Assembly (NCBI RefSeq): GCF_014712675.1
Contig: NZ_JACXSI010000069.1
Coordinates: forward strand, 52,185 to 116,184
Direction: 5' to 3'
Length of the DNA stretch: 64,000 nucleotides
Origin: Peribacillus faecalis
Lineage (GTDB): Bacteria; Bacillota; Bacilli; Bacillales; DSM-1321
Below are positions 45,063-54,245 of this stretch, one piece after another (within the stretch, counting starts at the first letter, position 1; each line of letters opens with the position of its first letter). The notes under the pieces were generated by a model, which was given only the letters and a program-made list of their open reading frames with translations, was not told the DNA's origin and did no database searches. A program made the translations under genes and the position numbers.

Positions 45063-45085
45063 TTTACAGTTTAATATTCTTTGAA

Positions 45086-45117
45086 AAACACTCTAATTTA
45101 TTAAATTAGGGTGTTTT
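45086..45117 (+). terminator. Intrinsic terminator after pbuX
   Basis: AACACTCTAATTT and AAATTAGGGTGTT with T run. Confidence 0.8.
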
Positions 45118-45204
45118 CTAGTTTTAAAAATAATAGACATCATATAAGCTAGTCGCTATAATTCATTTGAATGGATAAAAATGTAAAATAAGGGGCTGGT
45201 AATC

Positions 45205-46704
45205 GTGTTTGTATTTGAACAGTTAGCGAAGCACGCGGAAATGCAACCGGAACAAGCAATTACATCTTTTCAAGGAAGAGTAACGACATATCGGGATTTT
45301 TACTGGCAAGCGAAAAATTTAGCTGCATACTTCCAAAGGCAAGGCCTCGAGCAAGGCGATGTTATCGCCGTTTACCTCCATAATTCCGATTACTTCTTAA
45401 AATGTTATTACGCCTGTCAGCTTGGAGGTTTTGTCGTTTTACCAGTTAACACAAAACTGACTGCATCAGAGCTGGACTTTATTTTCATACATTCAGAAGC
45501 GAAAGCGCTTCTATATGATGTCCGCTTTTCGGATACTTTAAGTCAACTTCCGTCCTCACTGGAAACTTTCTCATGCACCTTACCGATTGATGAACAGTTC
45601 CATTCAATACTCAATAATGATACAAGTCATTTTACACAGCCTGTTATTGACCCTAAAGATACAGCAGTGATCTTTTATACTTCTGGTACGACAGGTAAAC
45701 CGAAAGGCGTGATGTTATCGGGAAACAATGTGAAAGCTGTCGCGGAGATTTGGGCTACAGCAATGGATATTACGTCTAATGACCGTATGCATATTGTAGC
45801 ACCGCTTTTCCATTGCGCAGCGAGCCATGTGTTCAGCATACCTGTCATTTATCGCGGGGGGACAATTGTAATAGAAGAGATATTTTCTCCGGAGCTAACG
45901 ATGAAGACGATGGAAACAGAAGATGTAACAATATTTTTCGGTGTGCCGGCGATGTACAATATAATGCTCAATACAGGAAAGATGGGCGAATTAAAGCTGC
46001 CGAGTTTGCGTTTGTTTGCCTATGGGGCAGCGCCGATGCCATATGAATTGGTCAAGAAATTGAAAGCGCTTTTTCCGGAGGTGAAGTTGCAAAACTTATA
46101 CGGGCAAACGGAAAACTCACCGGCTGCAACGACACTGAAAGATCATTACGCGTTGGACAAGATAGGTTCAGTCGGAGAACCGTTGCCGATGACAGAAGTG
46201 CAAGTAGTCGATGAATTCGGGAAACCGTTACCGACAGGGCTTGTCGGTGAGATTGCAGTAAAGGGACCGCAAGTAATGAAGGGCTATCTAAAAAATGAAG
46301 AAGAAACGAAACGAACAATCAAGGATGGTTGGTTGTACAGCGGTGATTTAGGTCGGTTTGATGAAGATGGTCTTCTATACATTGTCGATCGTAAGAAAGA
46401 TATGATTATTCGAGGTGGTGAGAATGTCTATCCGGTTGAAGTCGAGGAAGTGTTATATGAAATGCCGGCTATTTTAGAAGCAGCTGTAGTCGGTATACCG
46501 CATCAAATTTATGGGGAAGTGCCTAAGGCTTATGTTGTCTGCAAGGAAGGGCAGTCTTTAACGAAGGAGGAAGTCACAGCTTATTGCCAAACGAAACTAG
46601 CTTCGTATAAACTCCCGGTTGAGGTTGAATTTATACAAGTACTGCCTCGTAATGCGAGTGGTAAAGTATTGAAAAATGCGCTTAGGGTTAATGTTAATGT
46701 ATGA
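45205..46704 (+). CDS. Acyl-CoA synthetase (AMP-binding, class I)
   Basis: 499 residues of the adenylate-forming superfamily: P-loop TSGTTGKPKGVML (about 155-167), YGQTEN (about 302), YSGDLGRFDEDGLLYIVDRKKDMI (hinge and A8, about 386-409) and the C-terminal catalytic Lys in NASGKVLKNALR. Such enzymes activate fatty or other carboxylic acids with ATP and CoA; the substrate cannot be assigned. GTG start after AAGGGG (45190-45195). Single gene with its own terminator. Confidence 0.88.
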   Translation: MFVFEQLAKHAEMQPEQAITSFQGRVTTYRDFYWQAKNLAAYFQRQGLEQGDVIAVYLHNSDYFLKCYYACQLGGFVVLPVNTKLTASELDFIFIHSEAKALLYDVRFSDTLSQLPSSLETFSCTLPIDEQFHSILNNDTSHFTQPVIDPKDTAVIFYTSGTTGKPKGVMLSGNNVKAVAEIWATAMDITSNDRMHIVAPLFHCAASHVFSIPVIYRGGTIVIEEIFSPELTMKTMETEDVTIFFGVPAMYNIMLNTGKMGELKLPSLRLFAYGAAPMPYELVKKLKALFPEVKLQNLYGQTENSPAATTLKDHYALDKIGSVGEPLPMTEVQVVDEFGKPLPTGLVGEIAVKGPQVMKGYLKNEEETKRTIKDGWLYSGDLGRFDEDGLLYIVDRKKDMIIRGGENVYPVEVEEVLYEMPAILEAAVVGIPHQIYGEVPKAYVVCKEGQSLTKEEVTAYCQTKLASYKLPVEVEFIQVLPRNASGKVLKNALRVNVNV

Positions 46705-46714
46705 AGGATGTACG

Positions 46715-46750
46715 GACCGTTGAGAAAGAATTTTCTCAACGGTTATTTTA
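46715..46750 (+). terminator. Intrinsic terminator after the acyl-CoA synthetase gene
   Basis: ACCGTTGAGAAA and TTTCTCAACGGT with a short loop and T-rich tail. Confidence 0.8.
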
Positions 46751-46791
46751 TGTTAGCACAAATTAAATGAGCCCATTTTTCCAAAATGTAA

Positions 46792-46820
46792 TTGACATAA
46801 AACTCCTTCTGTTATATATT
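46792..46820 (+). promoter_or_regulatory. Near-consensus sigma-A promoter of a 45-codon gene
   Basis: TTGACA (46792-46797), 17-base spacer, TATATT (46815-46820). One of the best promoters in the window. Confidence 0.8.
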
Positions 46821-46850
46821 ATTTATACAAATTATAAATTGTTATATAAC
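46811..46850. promoter_or_regulatory. Candidate operator: nested inverted repeats over the promoter
   Basis: GTTATATA (46811-46818) and TATATAAC (46843-46850) are perfect inverted repeats that span the -10 box and start site. Inside them TATACAAATT and AATTGTTATA (46824-46846) form a second imperfect dyad. This layout is typical of a repressor site. Confidence 0.55.
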
Positions 46851-46864
46851 AAGGAGGAGTAACA

Positions 46865-47002
46865 ATGGAATTGTACCGCAAAGCTTATCATTGCTACACG
46901 ACCGCATGTGAGAATTATGGGATGGAAGTGATGGACTTTCGTTATTTTATTACACATTTAACAGAAGAACAGCTAACTGCGTATAGTAAAATGATTGATT
47001 AA
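46865..47002 (+). CDS. Small protein of unknown function (45 residues)
   Basis: A small soluble protein starting MELYRKAYHCYTTACENYGM and ending LTEEQLTAYSKMID, with two Cys and many Tyr. AAGGAGGAG (46851-46859) is a near-perfect ribosome binding site, and promoter, dyad operator and terminator enclose it as a complete regulated unit. No family recognised. The quality of the expression signals argues strongly that it is real. Confidence 0.7.
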   Translation: MELYRKAYHCYTTACENYGMEVMDFRYFITHLTEEQLTAYSKMID

Positions 47003-47051
47003 AAGTAAAGGACGTGATGATTACGGATCTCTTAACGGATGCCAAAACGTG

Positions 47052-47091
47052 ACCCTGCTTAATTAACTAGTTTAATTGAAGCAGGGTTTAT
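47052..47091 (+). terminator. Intrinsic terminator of the 45-codon gene
   Basis: ACCCTGCTT-AATTAA pairs with TTAATT-AAGCAGGGT, a nearly perfect long stem. Confidence 0.8.
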
Positions 47092-47269
47092 TTATGTTAT
47101 CCTAGCTTGATACATGCCCCGTGGATAGTATCAGCCTACAGTTAGACATCAAAAATACATATAATTGCTATGGTTTTTAAGCAAGTTTTACAGTGTAATA
47201 ATAGAAAATATGTTAAGATAATAACAATGGTTCATATTATCATTCAAGAAAGATGAGGGAACACAATTA

Positions 47270-47728
47270 ATGATTAAAAAAGTACTAGCATCATTATTGG
47301 CCTTGGCTCTAGTATTAGCCCCAGCAGGAAATCTGATTTTCGATCAGGCGACAAGCCATGTTAGCGCCAAATCTTACAAATCAGGAAAGAAAAGCTTTAA
47401 CACAAACAAATCAAACATCCAAAATAATAGTGATAAAAAAACAGATAACATCTCCAACAGCTCGAAAACAACAGACACAAAAACAACGAATTCAACAGCA
47501 GCAAAAAGCAAAAGCGGCGGTTTTATGAAAGGTATGCTGTTCGGGGGATTAGCTGGTTTATTATTAGGCGGTCTATTAGGGAACTTCGGAGCATTCGGAG
47601 CAATTTTAGGATTGCTGATTAATGTGATTGCCATTATGGTGGTCGTTATGCTTGTTGTGAAAATTGTTACGCTAATAAAAAATAAAAACAGACGTAAAGA
47701 GGCGGAAGAAAGACAATGGCGAAATTAA
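47270..47728 (+). CDS. Secreted/membrane protein with Tim44-like layout
   Basis: 152 residues: N-terminal signal peptide (about 1-34), a low-complexity Lys/Ser/Asn/Thr linker (about 35-80), a Gly/Leu-rich hydrophobic hairpin GGLAGLLLGGLLGNFGAFGAI (two parts, about 92-113), a second membrane segment (about 114-136) and a basic C-terminal tail. Similar small proteins in Bacillus are annotated as Tim44-like. Function unknown. GATGAGGGA precedes ATG. Overlaps the next gene by 13 bases. Confidence 0.7.
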   Translation: MIKKVLASLLALALVLAPAGNLIFDQATSHVSAKSYKSGKKSFNTNKSNIQNNSDKKTDNISNSSKTTDTKTTNSTAAKSKSGGFMKGMLFGGLAGLLLGGLLGNFGAFGAILGLLINVIAIMVVVMLVVKIVTLIKNKNRRKEAEERQWRN

Positions 47729-48009
47729 AGATTTCAGAACAAGATATCATTAATGCTATTTGTTTATATATGGCCGATTTAAAACGTATGGAGCCGGAAG
47801 AAATTGAAGTAGAGCTTATGTTTGATGATGAGGCTTACGGCTTTTCTGCAGAAGTGTTTTTCAACGGAAGAAACCAAATCATTGCTCATAAAGATATGAT
47901 TGAAGCATTGCGTTTTTGGATTAAGCACTCGTTGCAAGAAAACCCTTATGCCGGCATTGAACTTGTACTTGATGACGAAGAAGGCATTATAGCTTACGTC
48001 AGCCAATAA
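47716..48009 (+). CDS. YxcD family protein (DUF2653)
   Basis: 97 residues, acidic, alpha/beta, with AICLYMADLKRMEPEEIEVEL (about 14-34) and FWIKHSLQENPYAGIELVLDD (about 76-96), here described in two stretches. I recognise the pattern as DUF2653/YxcD. Function unknown. Translationally coupled to the membrane protein upstream. Confidence 0.75.
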   Translation: MAKLKISEQDIINAICLYMADLKRMEPEEIEVELMFDDEAYGFSAEVFFNGRNQIIAHKDMIEALRFWIKHSLQENPYAGIELVLDDEEGIIAYVSQ

Positions 48010-48032
48010 GAAAAGCCGTCACCGATCCTTTT
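48009..48032 (-). repeat. Family A right-end remnant after the yxcD-like gene
   Basis: AGAAAAGCCGTCACCGATCC with T run starts in the stop codon region; reverse complement of the family A end. Confidence 0.6.
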
Positions 48033-48037
48033 AATAA

Positions 48038-48078
48038 GAAGAGCATGAAATGAATCAAAAGTCATTTCATGCTCTTTT
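48038..48078. terminator. Bidirectional terminator between convergent genes
   Basis: GAGCATGAAATGA and TCATTTCATGCTC form a perfect 13-base stem, T run on the plus strand and A-rich start giving T run on the minus strand. Confidence 0.85.
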
Positions 48079-48081
48079 TGT

Positions 48082-49077
48082 TTAAACTAGTTTAACTAAA
48101 TATCTACCTGTCGCTCCGCCTTTTAATAAGACTGGTAAGATCTCAGGGAGCTGTTTTAGCGTCACTTCGTCAGAAATAAGCTGTTCAAGATTAGCAGGTT
48201 TGTATTTTGCAGCTAGTGCTTGCCATACGTATTCGCGTTTCTTCATCGGGCATTCAACAGAATCAATGCCAAGCAAGTTAACGCCTCGCAAGATGAAAGG
48301 GAAAACGGAAGTCGGCACATTGCCGCCGCCTGTTAAACCGCTGACAGCAACCGAGCCGCCATAGTTAATTTGGCTCAATATTGATGCGAGTTGTTCCCCG
48401 CCGACCGGATCGACAGCTGCTGCCCATCTTTGCTTGCCGAGTGCACGGATTTTTCCGTCATACACTTCTTCACGAGACAGAATAGTCTCTGCACCAAGCT
48501 TTTTTAAATAATCCGTTGCTGATTGCTTGCCCGTACTTGCTTCAACTGCATAGCCTAATGTCGATAAAATTGCGACTGCGAAGCTTCCGACACCGCCTGT
48601 TGCCCCTGTTACAAGCACTTTCCCTTGATTAGGTGTAATTTGCTGCTCTTCTAATGCTTGTACGGAAAGGGCGGCCGTGAAGCCGGCTGTTCCGATAATC
48701 ATTGCTTCTTTTAATGTCAGCCCTTCCGGAAGCGGCACAATCCATTCAGAAGGTATGCGTGCATATTCGCTGTAACCACCGTAATGTGAAACACCGATGC
48801 CATAGCTTGTTGCGATCACCTTGTCTCCTTCTTTAAAACGCGGATCATCGGAAGACACGACAATACCGGCTAAATCAATGCCCGGCACGAACGGGTAATT
48901 TCTCACGATATTGCCGTTCGGAATTGAAGCCAGACTATCTTTATAGTTCACACTAGAGTAGTGGACACGAATTAAAACTTCCCCTTTCGGAAGGTCTTCG
49001 ATTGAAAGCTTATCCAATTCTACAGTGAACTGTTCTTCATTTTTATCGACTACAAGTGCAGTGAATTGTTCAGTCAT
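48082..49077 (-). CDS. YhdH/YhfP-type quinone oxidoreductase
   Basis: 331-residue zinc-independent medium-chain dehydrogenase/reductase. Conserved VNYKDSLA (about 41-48), PGIDLAGIV (about 65-73) and the NADPH-binding VTGATGGVGSFAV (about 151-163). The YhdH/AcuI family includes acrylyl-CoA reductase. The frame is open from 49161, but AAAGGAG places the start at ATG 49077 with nine-base spacing. Confidence 0.88.
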   Translation of the reverse strand: MTEQFTALVVDKNEEQFTVELDKLSIEDLPKGEVLIRVHYSSVNYKDSLASIPNGNIVRNYPFVPGIDLAGIVVSSDDPRFKEGDKVIATSYGIGVSHYGGYSEYARIPSEWIVPLPEGLTLKEAMIIGTAGFTAALSVQALEEQQITPNQGKVLVTGATGGVGSFAVAILSTLGYAVEASTGKQSATDYLKKLGAETILSREEVYDGKIRALGKQRWAAAVDPVGGEQLASILSQINYGGSVAVSGLTGGGNVPTSVFPFILRGVNLLGIDSVECPMKKREYVWQALAAKYKPANLEQLISDEVTLKQLPEILPVLLKGGATGRYLVKLV

Positions 49078-49200
49078 ATTCATTTCTCCTTTCCAAAATG
49101 GAAGTATCTCTTGCCCCTCATTATAAAAGAAGGTTTTTATGCTGTATATAACTGATTTCACCTTTTTGGAGATTTTACTTTTTCTTGGAATCGACTAACT

Positions 49201-49240
49201 CAAACAGCACTTCATGATTGGACTCACGAAGTGCTGTTTG
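49201..49240. terminator. Hairpin between ykhA-like and oxidoreductase genes
   Basis: CAAACAGCACTTC and GAAGTGCTGTTTG, perfect 13-base stem. For the minus-strand thioesterase gene upstream it would act after the repeat. Confidence 0.7.
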
Positions 49241-49256
49241 AATGTCTTAGCTAATA

Positions 49257-49510
49257 AAGTATAGTTCTGAATTGATAGCTGTCTAACCTTATACCTGACA
49301 TGCTTGAGGCCTACAGGATGTAGGTCACATCGGCGAAGGCATGCGGACAGGACGCCTTTAGCCGATGTTCATTACTAGCCATCCCACACAAGAAACCAAA
49401 ACCAGGTTTCTCGTTCGGTTTGTCTTAGTCCTGCCGCATGTCTCCTTTTTCATTGAAGTGATTTCAATGAGCGAAATCAAAAATGAAAAAGGACCGGTAA
49501 CGGTTTTTCT
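49257..49510 (+). repeat. Family A repeat, copy 9 (most complete)
   Basis: All modules in order: TAGCTGTCTAACC block, CCTACA/TGTAGG hairpin, module 1 with stem ATCGGC-AAGGC / GCCTT-GCCGAT (49329-49369), CAAGAAACC/GGTTTCTCG hairpin, GTCCTGCCGCATGTCTCC, TTTTTCATT...AATGAAAAA pair and ACCGGTAACGGTTTTTCT. The last base touches the stop codon of the minus-strand thioesterase gene. Confidence 0.85.
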
Positions 49511-50033
49511 AACCGTTATATAAATCCCAGAAGCGTTTTGTTGTCAGTACGGAAGCGAGCTCTTTGCTTTTTACTTTGCGTTGTTTACGCATAATTGCAC
49601 GCTCTTCAGCTGTTTCATGCAGTTTCTTTTCTTCATCTGTTTCAGGAATGACTTTAGGCACTTGTGTCGGACGGTTGTTTTCATCCAACGCTACAAATGT
49701 CAGAAATGCCGTAGCAGCGATTTTTCGATCACCGGTTCTTAAGTTTTCTGCTACGATTTTAACGAATACTTCCATTGATGAATTACCTGTCCATGTTACA
49801 TATGATTCAAAGCAAACAGAATCGGACATGCCGATTGGTTGCAGGAAGTCGACTGAATCAGTAGAAGCTGTTACACATTCGCAACGGCTGTGGCGCGCTG
49901 CTGAGATTGATGCAACTTGGTCTAAATCGCTCATAAGTTTGCCGCCGAATAAAGTGTGATGATTATTTACGTCATTCGGGAATACGCGGCTTGTTCTGTT
50001 TACTCTTGATTCTTTACAATATTTTGGTTTCAT
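49509..50033 (-). CDS. Hotdog-fold acyl-CoA thioesterase (YkhA-like)
   Basis: 174 residues with the hotdog acyl-CoA hydrolase pattern FPNDVNNHHTLFGGKLMSDLD (about 18-38, in part), followed by DFLQPIGMSDSVCFESYV. The C-terminal segment is helical and basic. Hydrolyses medium/long-chain acyl-CoA; the physiological role is unclear. Its TAG stop overlaps the last base of repeat copy 9. Confidence 0.85.
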   Translation of the reverse strand: MKPKYCKESRVNRTSRVFPNDVNNHHTLFGGKLMSDLDQVASISAARHSRCECVTASTDSVDFLQPIGMSDSVCFESYVTWTGNSSMEVFVKIVAENLRTGDRKIAATAFLTFVALDENNRPTQVPKVIPETDEEKKLHETAEERAIMRKQRKVKSKELASVLTTKRFWDLYNG

Positions 50034-50226
50034 TGCTACATCTCCTAATACAATTGAAGTGATTTATTGATGATTACTTTAGTTTTAAATATATAGGTGT
50101 TCCATTGTTGTCAATTCTACATATTACTCTTTTAATATAGAAATTTCTATTATTTTGATTATTTTTGGCTTTTCCAATATTAGGAGAGGGAATCGGGAGA
50201 TGTTAATTAATGGAATAATAAGGAAA

Positions 50227-50259
50227 AACAGCCTCCTGAAAGACTATTAGGAAGCTGTT
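50227..50259 (-). terminator. Intrinsic terminator of ppx-ppk
   Basis: AACAGC-TCCT and AGGA-GCTGTT; on the minus strand it ends with TTTTTCC. Confidence 0.75.
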
Positions 50260-50269
50260 CGATAAAGAT

Positions 50270-52525
50270 TTATTGTTTAGTCATTTTACTGTGTGAAAGC
50301 TGCAATCTTGATTTGCGCGGGCGCTTGACGATGCGCGGTCGTTTAGGTGTTACCGAAAGGCTTAAATCGTGCGGTTCGTGGTGATTTTCAGATGAAGGGA
50401 CACTTATGTCTTGGTGTATAAAGTCATCGCTTTCTTCCTCGACTAATTGTTGTTTGGCATTTTGCAGGGCTAACTCCATAAAATGCAATTGGCTGTTCAT
50501 CGGATGCTCATTCTCTGAGACAGTCTTTTTAATAAATTGCTTGTCCGGCCGTAAAATTCTCGCCTTTGTATTATCGTTCAGCTGGATTTGCAATATGTTA
50601 TGGATCGCTTCTTTAATGTTGGGGTCGTAAATTGGGCAAGCAATCTCAACCCTCTTTTCCATATTTCTAGTCATAATATCTGCAGATGAGATGTATAAGT
50701 CCATACCTTTTCCTTCGCCGAAGCAATATATTCGGGAATGCTCCAAAAATCTGCCTAAAATACTCACGACTGTAATGTTTTCTGTTTTGCTAGTAATTCC
50801 TGGAACAAGACAGCAAATGCCTCGAATAATCAAATTGATTTTAACGCCGGCACATGATGCTTCAGATAACTTTGTAATCAAATCGCGATCGGTTAAGGAG
50901 TTCATCTTTAAAATGATGGAACCGTTATAGCCGTTTTGTGCTTTTATTATTTCTTCATCTATGCGAGCAAGCAATGAAGGCTTCAAGCCGGCCGGTGCAA
51001 CAAGCAAGTGCCCGTAATGGCCGTCCAAATTGGCAATGGCCATGTTTTTGAAGAAATTAGCGGAATCATTTCCAATTCGGTTGCTGGCTGTAATAAACGA
51101 TAGATCGGTGTACATTTTCGCCGACTTTTCACTATAATTGCCGGTGCCGATTTGTGTAATGTATTGAATTTTATTGTTTTCCAAATGTGTTATTAAACAA
51201 ATTTTTGAGTGGACCTTGAAACCTTCAAAGCCATAAATAATATTGCAGCCTGCTTCTTCAAGCCGCTCCGCCCAATCAATATTGTTTTGCTCATCGAAGC
51301 GGGCTCGCAGTTCCATCAACACAGTGACGTCCTTATTGTTTTCGGCTGCTTCAATTAAGTATTCCACCAGCTTGGAATTGCTGGATAATCGATAAATCGT
51401 AATTTTAATCGAAATGACGTTATCATCGTAAGCCGCTTCTTTAATGAGCCGCAAAAATGGCTCCATCTGTTCATAAGGGTAATGCAGCAGCAAATCTTTT
51501 TTATGAACTTGACTAATGATGCTTTCTTTCTTTGAAACAGATGCCGGCACTTGAGGTTCGAATGCAGGATATGAAAGTTCCCGTAATTTATTCAAGGGCA
51601 ATCTATCATGCAATGCAAAAACATAGCTCATGCTAAGAGGCGCTTTGCTTTTGTATACTTGCTCCTTTGTGATGTTAAGACGGGCAGTTAAATAGGTTAA
51701 GAGCTCCGCGGATGCTTCGTTTTGAACTTCCAATCGGACCGGTGCCAAACGTTTCCGCTTATTCAATACTTTCTTCATATGATGGCGGTAATCATCATCA
51801 TCGGCGAAAACTTCATCTTCAGGGCTTATGTCGGCATTTCGTGTAACGGAAATGATGGTTTTGTCCAATAATGAAAAATGCTCAAAGACACGCTGCACAT
51901 ATTCATATATAATTTGTTCGATTTTTATGTAGCGGGTGCTGCTTCCGGGTAAAAAGACAACGTCGGGCAAAGACTGTGGAACCGGCACAATGCCGTAAGA
52001 TGTTTGATCCTTTTCTTTCATCATTATGAAGACGTTCAGTGATTTATTAGGCAAGTGGGGGAAAGGATGGTGTATATCAACAATTTGCGGCGACAGCACC
52101 GGCAACACATAGGAAAGAAAATATTGTTCAACGTATTTTTTCTCTTTTGCATCCAGTTCCTTCAACGTGACATGATGGATATCGTAGTGTTTCAGTTTTT
52201 CTTTAATTTCCTGGAAGGCTTTGTCTTTATATTTATAAAGAGGCGCAACTTCTTTAAAGATTTTTTTCAGCTGTTCTGCGACAGTCATACCACTTTTTTT
52301 ATCGATACGGTTGCCTTTTAGCAGCGACAGATCAAGAAGACTTCCGACCCGTATCATAAAAAATTCATCTAAGTTGCTTTCAAAGATAGATACGAACTTT
52401 AAACGTTCATAAAGCGGCACTGTGGGGTCACAAGCCTCATCAAGTACGCGTTCGTTAAATTTCAGCCATGACAATTCCCGGTTTTGTGTGTAGCTGAAAT
52501 CGTATTTCTTTTTTAATTTTGCCAT
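50270..52525 (-). CDS. ppk: Polyphosphate kinase
   Basis: 751 residues. The autophosphorylated His lies in FKVHSKICLIT (about 426-436, HxK) and the second site in SADIMTRNMEKRVEIACP (about 588-605). Upstream are the N-terminal NRELSWLKFNERVL and HHPFPHLPNKSLN. A C-terminal extension after about 660 is basic and low-complexity, ending KRPRKSRLQLSHSKM, which is longer than usual. Makes polyphosphate from ATP. Four bases after ppx, so they form one operon. Confidence 0.94.
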   Translation of the reverse strand: MAKLKKKYDFSYTQNRELSWLKFNERVLDEACDPTVPLYERLKFVSIFESNLDEFFMIRVGSLLDLSLLKGNRIDKKSGMTVAEQLKKIFKEVAPLYKYKDKAFQEIKEKLKHYDIHHVTLKELDAKEKKYVEQYFLSYVLPVLSPQIVDIHHPFPHLPNKSLNVFIMMKEKDQTSYGIVPVPQSLPDVVFLPGSSTRYIKIEQIIYEYVQRVFEHFSLLDKTIISVTRNADISPEDEVFADDDDYRHHMKKVLNKRKRLAPVRLEVQNEASAELLTYLTARLNITKEQVYKSKAPLSMSYVFALHDRLPLNKLRELSYPAFEPQVPASVSKKESIISQVHKKDLLLHYPYEQMEPFLRLIKEAAYDDNVISIKITIYRLSSNSKLVEYLIEAAENNKDVTVLMELRARFDEQNNIDWAERLEEAGCNIIYGFEGFKVHSKICLITHLENNKIQYITQIGTGNYSEKSAKMYTDLSFITASNRIGNDSANFFKNMAIANLDGHYGHLLVAPAGLKPSLLARIDEEIIKAQNGYNGSIILKMNSLTDRDLITKLSEASCAGVKINLIIRGICCLVPGITSKTENITVVSILGRFLEHSRIYCFGEGKGMDLYISSADIMTRNMEKRVEIACPIYDPNIKEAIHNILQIQLNDNTKARILRPDKQFIKKTVSENEHPMNSQLHFMELALQNAKQQLVEEESDDFIHQDISVPSSENHHEPHDLSLSVTPKRPRIVKRPRKSRLQLSHSKMTKQ

Positions 52526-52529
52526 TGTA

Positions 52530-53429
52530 TTACCCCTCCTTTAAAACTTTCGAATATAAGTATCCTTCACGCACCCCGGTAGGGCTTACTGTAATTGTTT
52601 GGCTTCCGTAATGTTCGGCAATTAATTGGAGAATAATTAATCCGGGCATAATTGTATGCACCCTGTCGGGGATGGTTTGAAGCACCCGTCTAAGCATCTT
52701 TTTGTCAGCTTTATGCAAATGTTCGAGCAGTGTTTTAATATTTTGTATTTGCAGAAGCTGTTCTGACTGTTCTGGGAATAAATTATCATGCAGCTTTTTC
52801 GCAGCACGAATTGTGCCCCCGACACCGCATATGCCGTCATACTGAAGATTATAGTGTGAGCCCAGTTTATGTAATTCTTGCAAGACGTTTTGCTTAATAG
52901 CTTCTGCTTCTTCTTTTTTTGGAAACAACTTTTTGACATGTTTGGAGTACATACTCAAAGATCCGATCGGCAAGCTGACAGCTCTAGTGATCTTGCGGTC
53001 TTCAAAACTGACAAGTTCAGTGGAGCCGCCCCCGATATCAATGAACAGACCGGTATTAATATTGGAGTGAACAGCTGCGCCGTTATATCCGAGTGTTGCT
53101 TCCTCTTCTCCGGAAATAACGTCCACACTTAAGCCAGTTTCTTCATAAATAGTACGGACAACCTCATCGGTATTGATGATATTACGTAAAGAAGCAGTTG
53201 CGAAAACATGGATGTTGTTAATGTTGAAGTTTAGCAGTATGTCTTTGTAGGCTTTTAAAGTTTTGCAGGCGATTTTCATGCCTTTTACTGATAAATAGCC
53301 ATCTGTTACATAACCGGCAAGACCTGCCATTGTTTTTTTGTGAAGTAATGACTGTACTTGCTGTTCGTTATATGAATATATATTAAGGCGAATAGTATTG
53401 GAGCCGACATCGATTATGCCATAAAGCAT
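52530..53429 (-). CDS. ppx: Exopolyphosphatase (Ppx/GppA family, short form)
   Basis: 299 residues of the acetate kinase/Hsp70-actin fold: DVGSNTIRLNIY (about 7-18), ISGEEEATLGYNG (catalytic Glu, about 114-126) and the phosphate loop DIGGGSTELV (about 137-146). It has only the two actin-like domains, lacking the HD-type C-terminal part of E. coli Ppx. It lies upstream of ppk, pairing synthesis with breakdown of polyphosphate. Confidence 0.92.
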   Translation of the reverse strand: MLYGIIDVGSNTIRLNIYSYNEQQVQSLLHKKTMAGLAGYVTDGYLSVKGMKIACKTLKAYKDILLNFNINNIHVFATASLRNIINTDEVVRTIYEETGLSVDVISGEEEATLGYNGAAVHSNINTGLFIDIGGGSTELVSFEDRKITRAVSLPIGSLSMYSKHVKKLFPKKEEAEAIKQNVLQELHKLGSHYNLQYDGICGVGGTIRAAKKLHDNLFPEQSEQLLQIQNIKTLLEHLHKADKKMLRRVLQTIPDRVHTIMPGLIILQLIAEHYGSQTITVSPTGVREGYLYSKVLKEG

Positions 53430-53636
53430 TAGTGTTCCCTCCTTATTGATAGGTAATATATGGCTATTGTGCTAAAATATATTATTACTACTTTAATATA
53501 CAGATTTACTTTTGTGAAGATTAATATTGTGAATATTATGTAAATTTTGTGTAAAATTAATCAATACTTATTGCAATACTGAACAAATTAATGGTATGTA
53601 AATTAAAATGGAGAACAATGAGGGGTGGATGGCGGC

Positions 53637-54062
53637 ATGGATGCAACGAAGCAAAGCTATTATCAATATTTAAAGGAGCTCTTTTTGAATGCTCCTTTTT
53701 CAGAAACATTGAACATTATCGGGACGGAAGCAGAGCCCGGACAAGCAACTCTCTATATGGAGATTAAACCGGACAAGCATATGAATACGAATCAAACATT
53801 GCATGGCGGTGTGACTGCCTCGCTTCTTGATACAGCGAGCGGCATGAGTGTCCGTACATTGCTGGATGAAACAGAGACAATTGCGACGGTCAATCTGTCG
53901 ATTAATTTTTTGAAGCCGGGCTTCAGCGGAAAGCTGACTGCGAAAGGGCATGTGAAGTCAAAGGGCAAAAAAATGGCGACAGTCGAAGCGGAAGTTTTTG
54001 ATGAAAACAATAATTTGCTTGCTAATAGTATAGGTACATTCGTTATTTTGCAGAAGAAATAG
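53637..54062 (+). CDS. PaaI-type hotdog thioesterase
   Basis: 141 residues. Signature LHGGVTASLLDTASGMSV (about 58-75) with Asp as catalytic acid and INFLKPGFSGKLTAKG later, typical of PaaI/DUF4442 thioesterases acting on small acyl-CoAs. The frame opens at GTG 53625; GGGGTGG at 53622-53628 favours ATG 53637. Divergent from ppx-ppk across about 200 bases that hold both promoters. Confidence 0.85.
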   Translation: MDATKQSYYQYLKELFLNAPFSETLNIIGTEAEPGQATLYMEIKPDKHMNTNQTLHGGVTASLLDTASGMSVRTLLDETETIATVNLSINFLKPGFSGKLTAKGHVKSKGKKMATVEAEVFDENNNLLANSIGTFVILQKK

Positions 54063-54094
54063 TAACCGTATTAAAAATTCAAGAAATCAGGAAG

Positions 54095-54127
54095 AGTCTG
54101 CTGATCAATTCGGGCAGGCTTTTTTTG
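54095..54127 (+). terminator. Terminator after the PaaI-type gene
   Basis: AGTCTGC pairs with GCAGGCT (one G-T pair) and is followed by seven T. Confidence 0.7.
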
Positions 54128-54245
54128 TACAAAAAGCAATTCTATGAAAATTTATTCTCAATATTGGTTTATTTCTTTATTTCTTTGAACATAGATAAAT
54201 AGCGGGTTTTTTATTAAGAAACAAGTTGATAAGGAGAGAGAAAAC

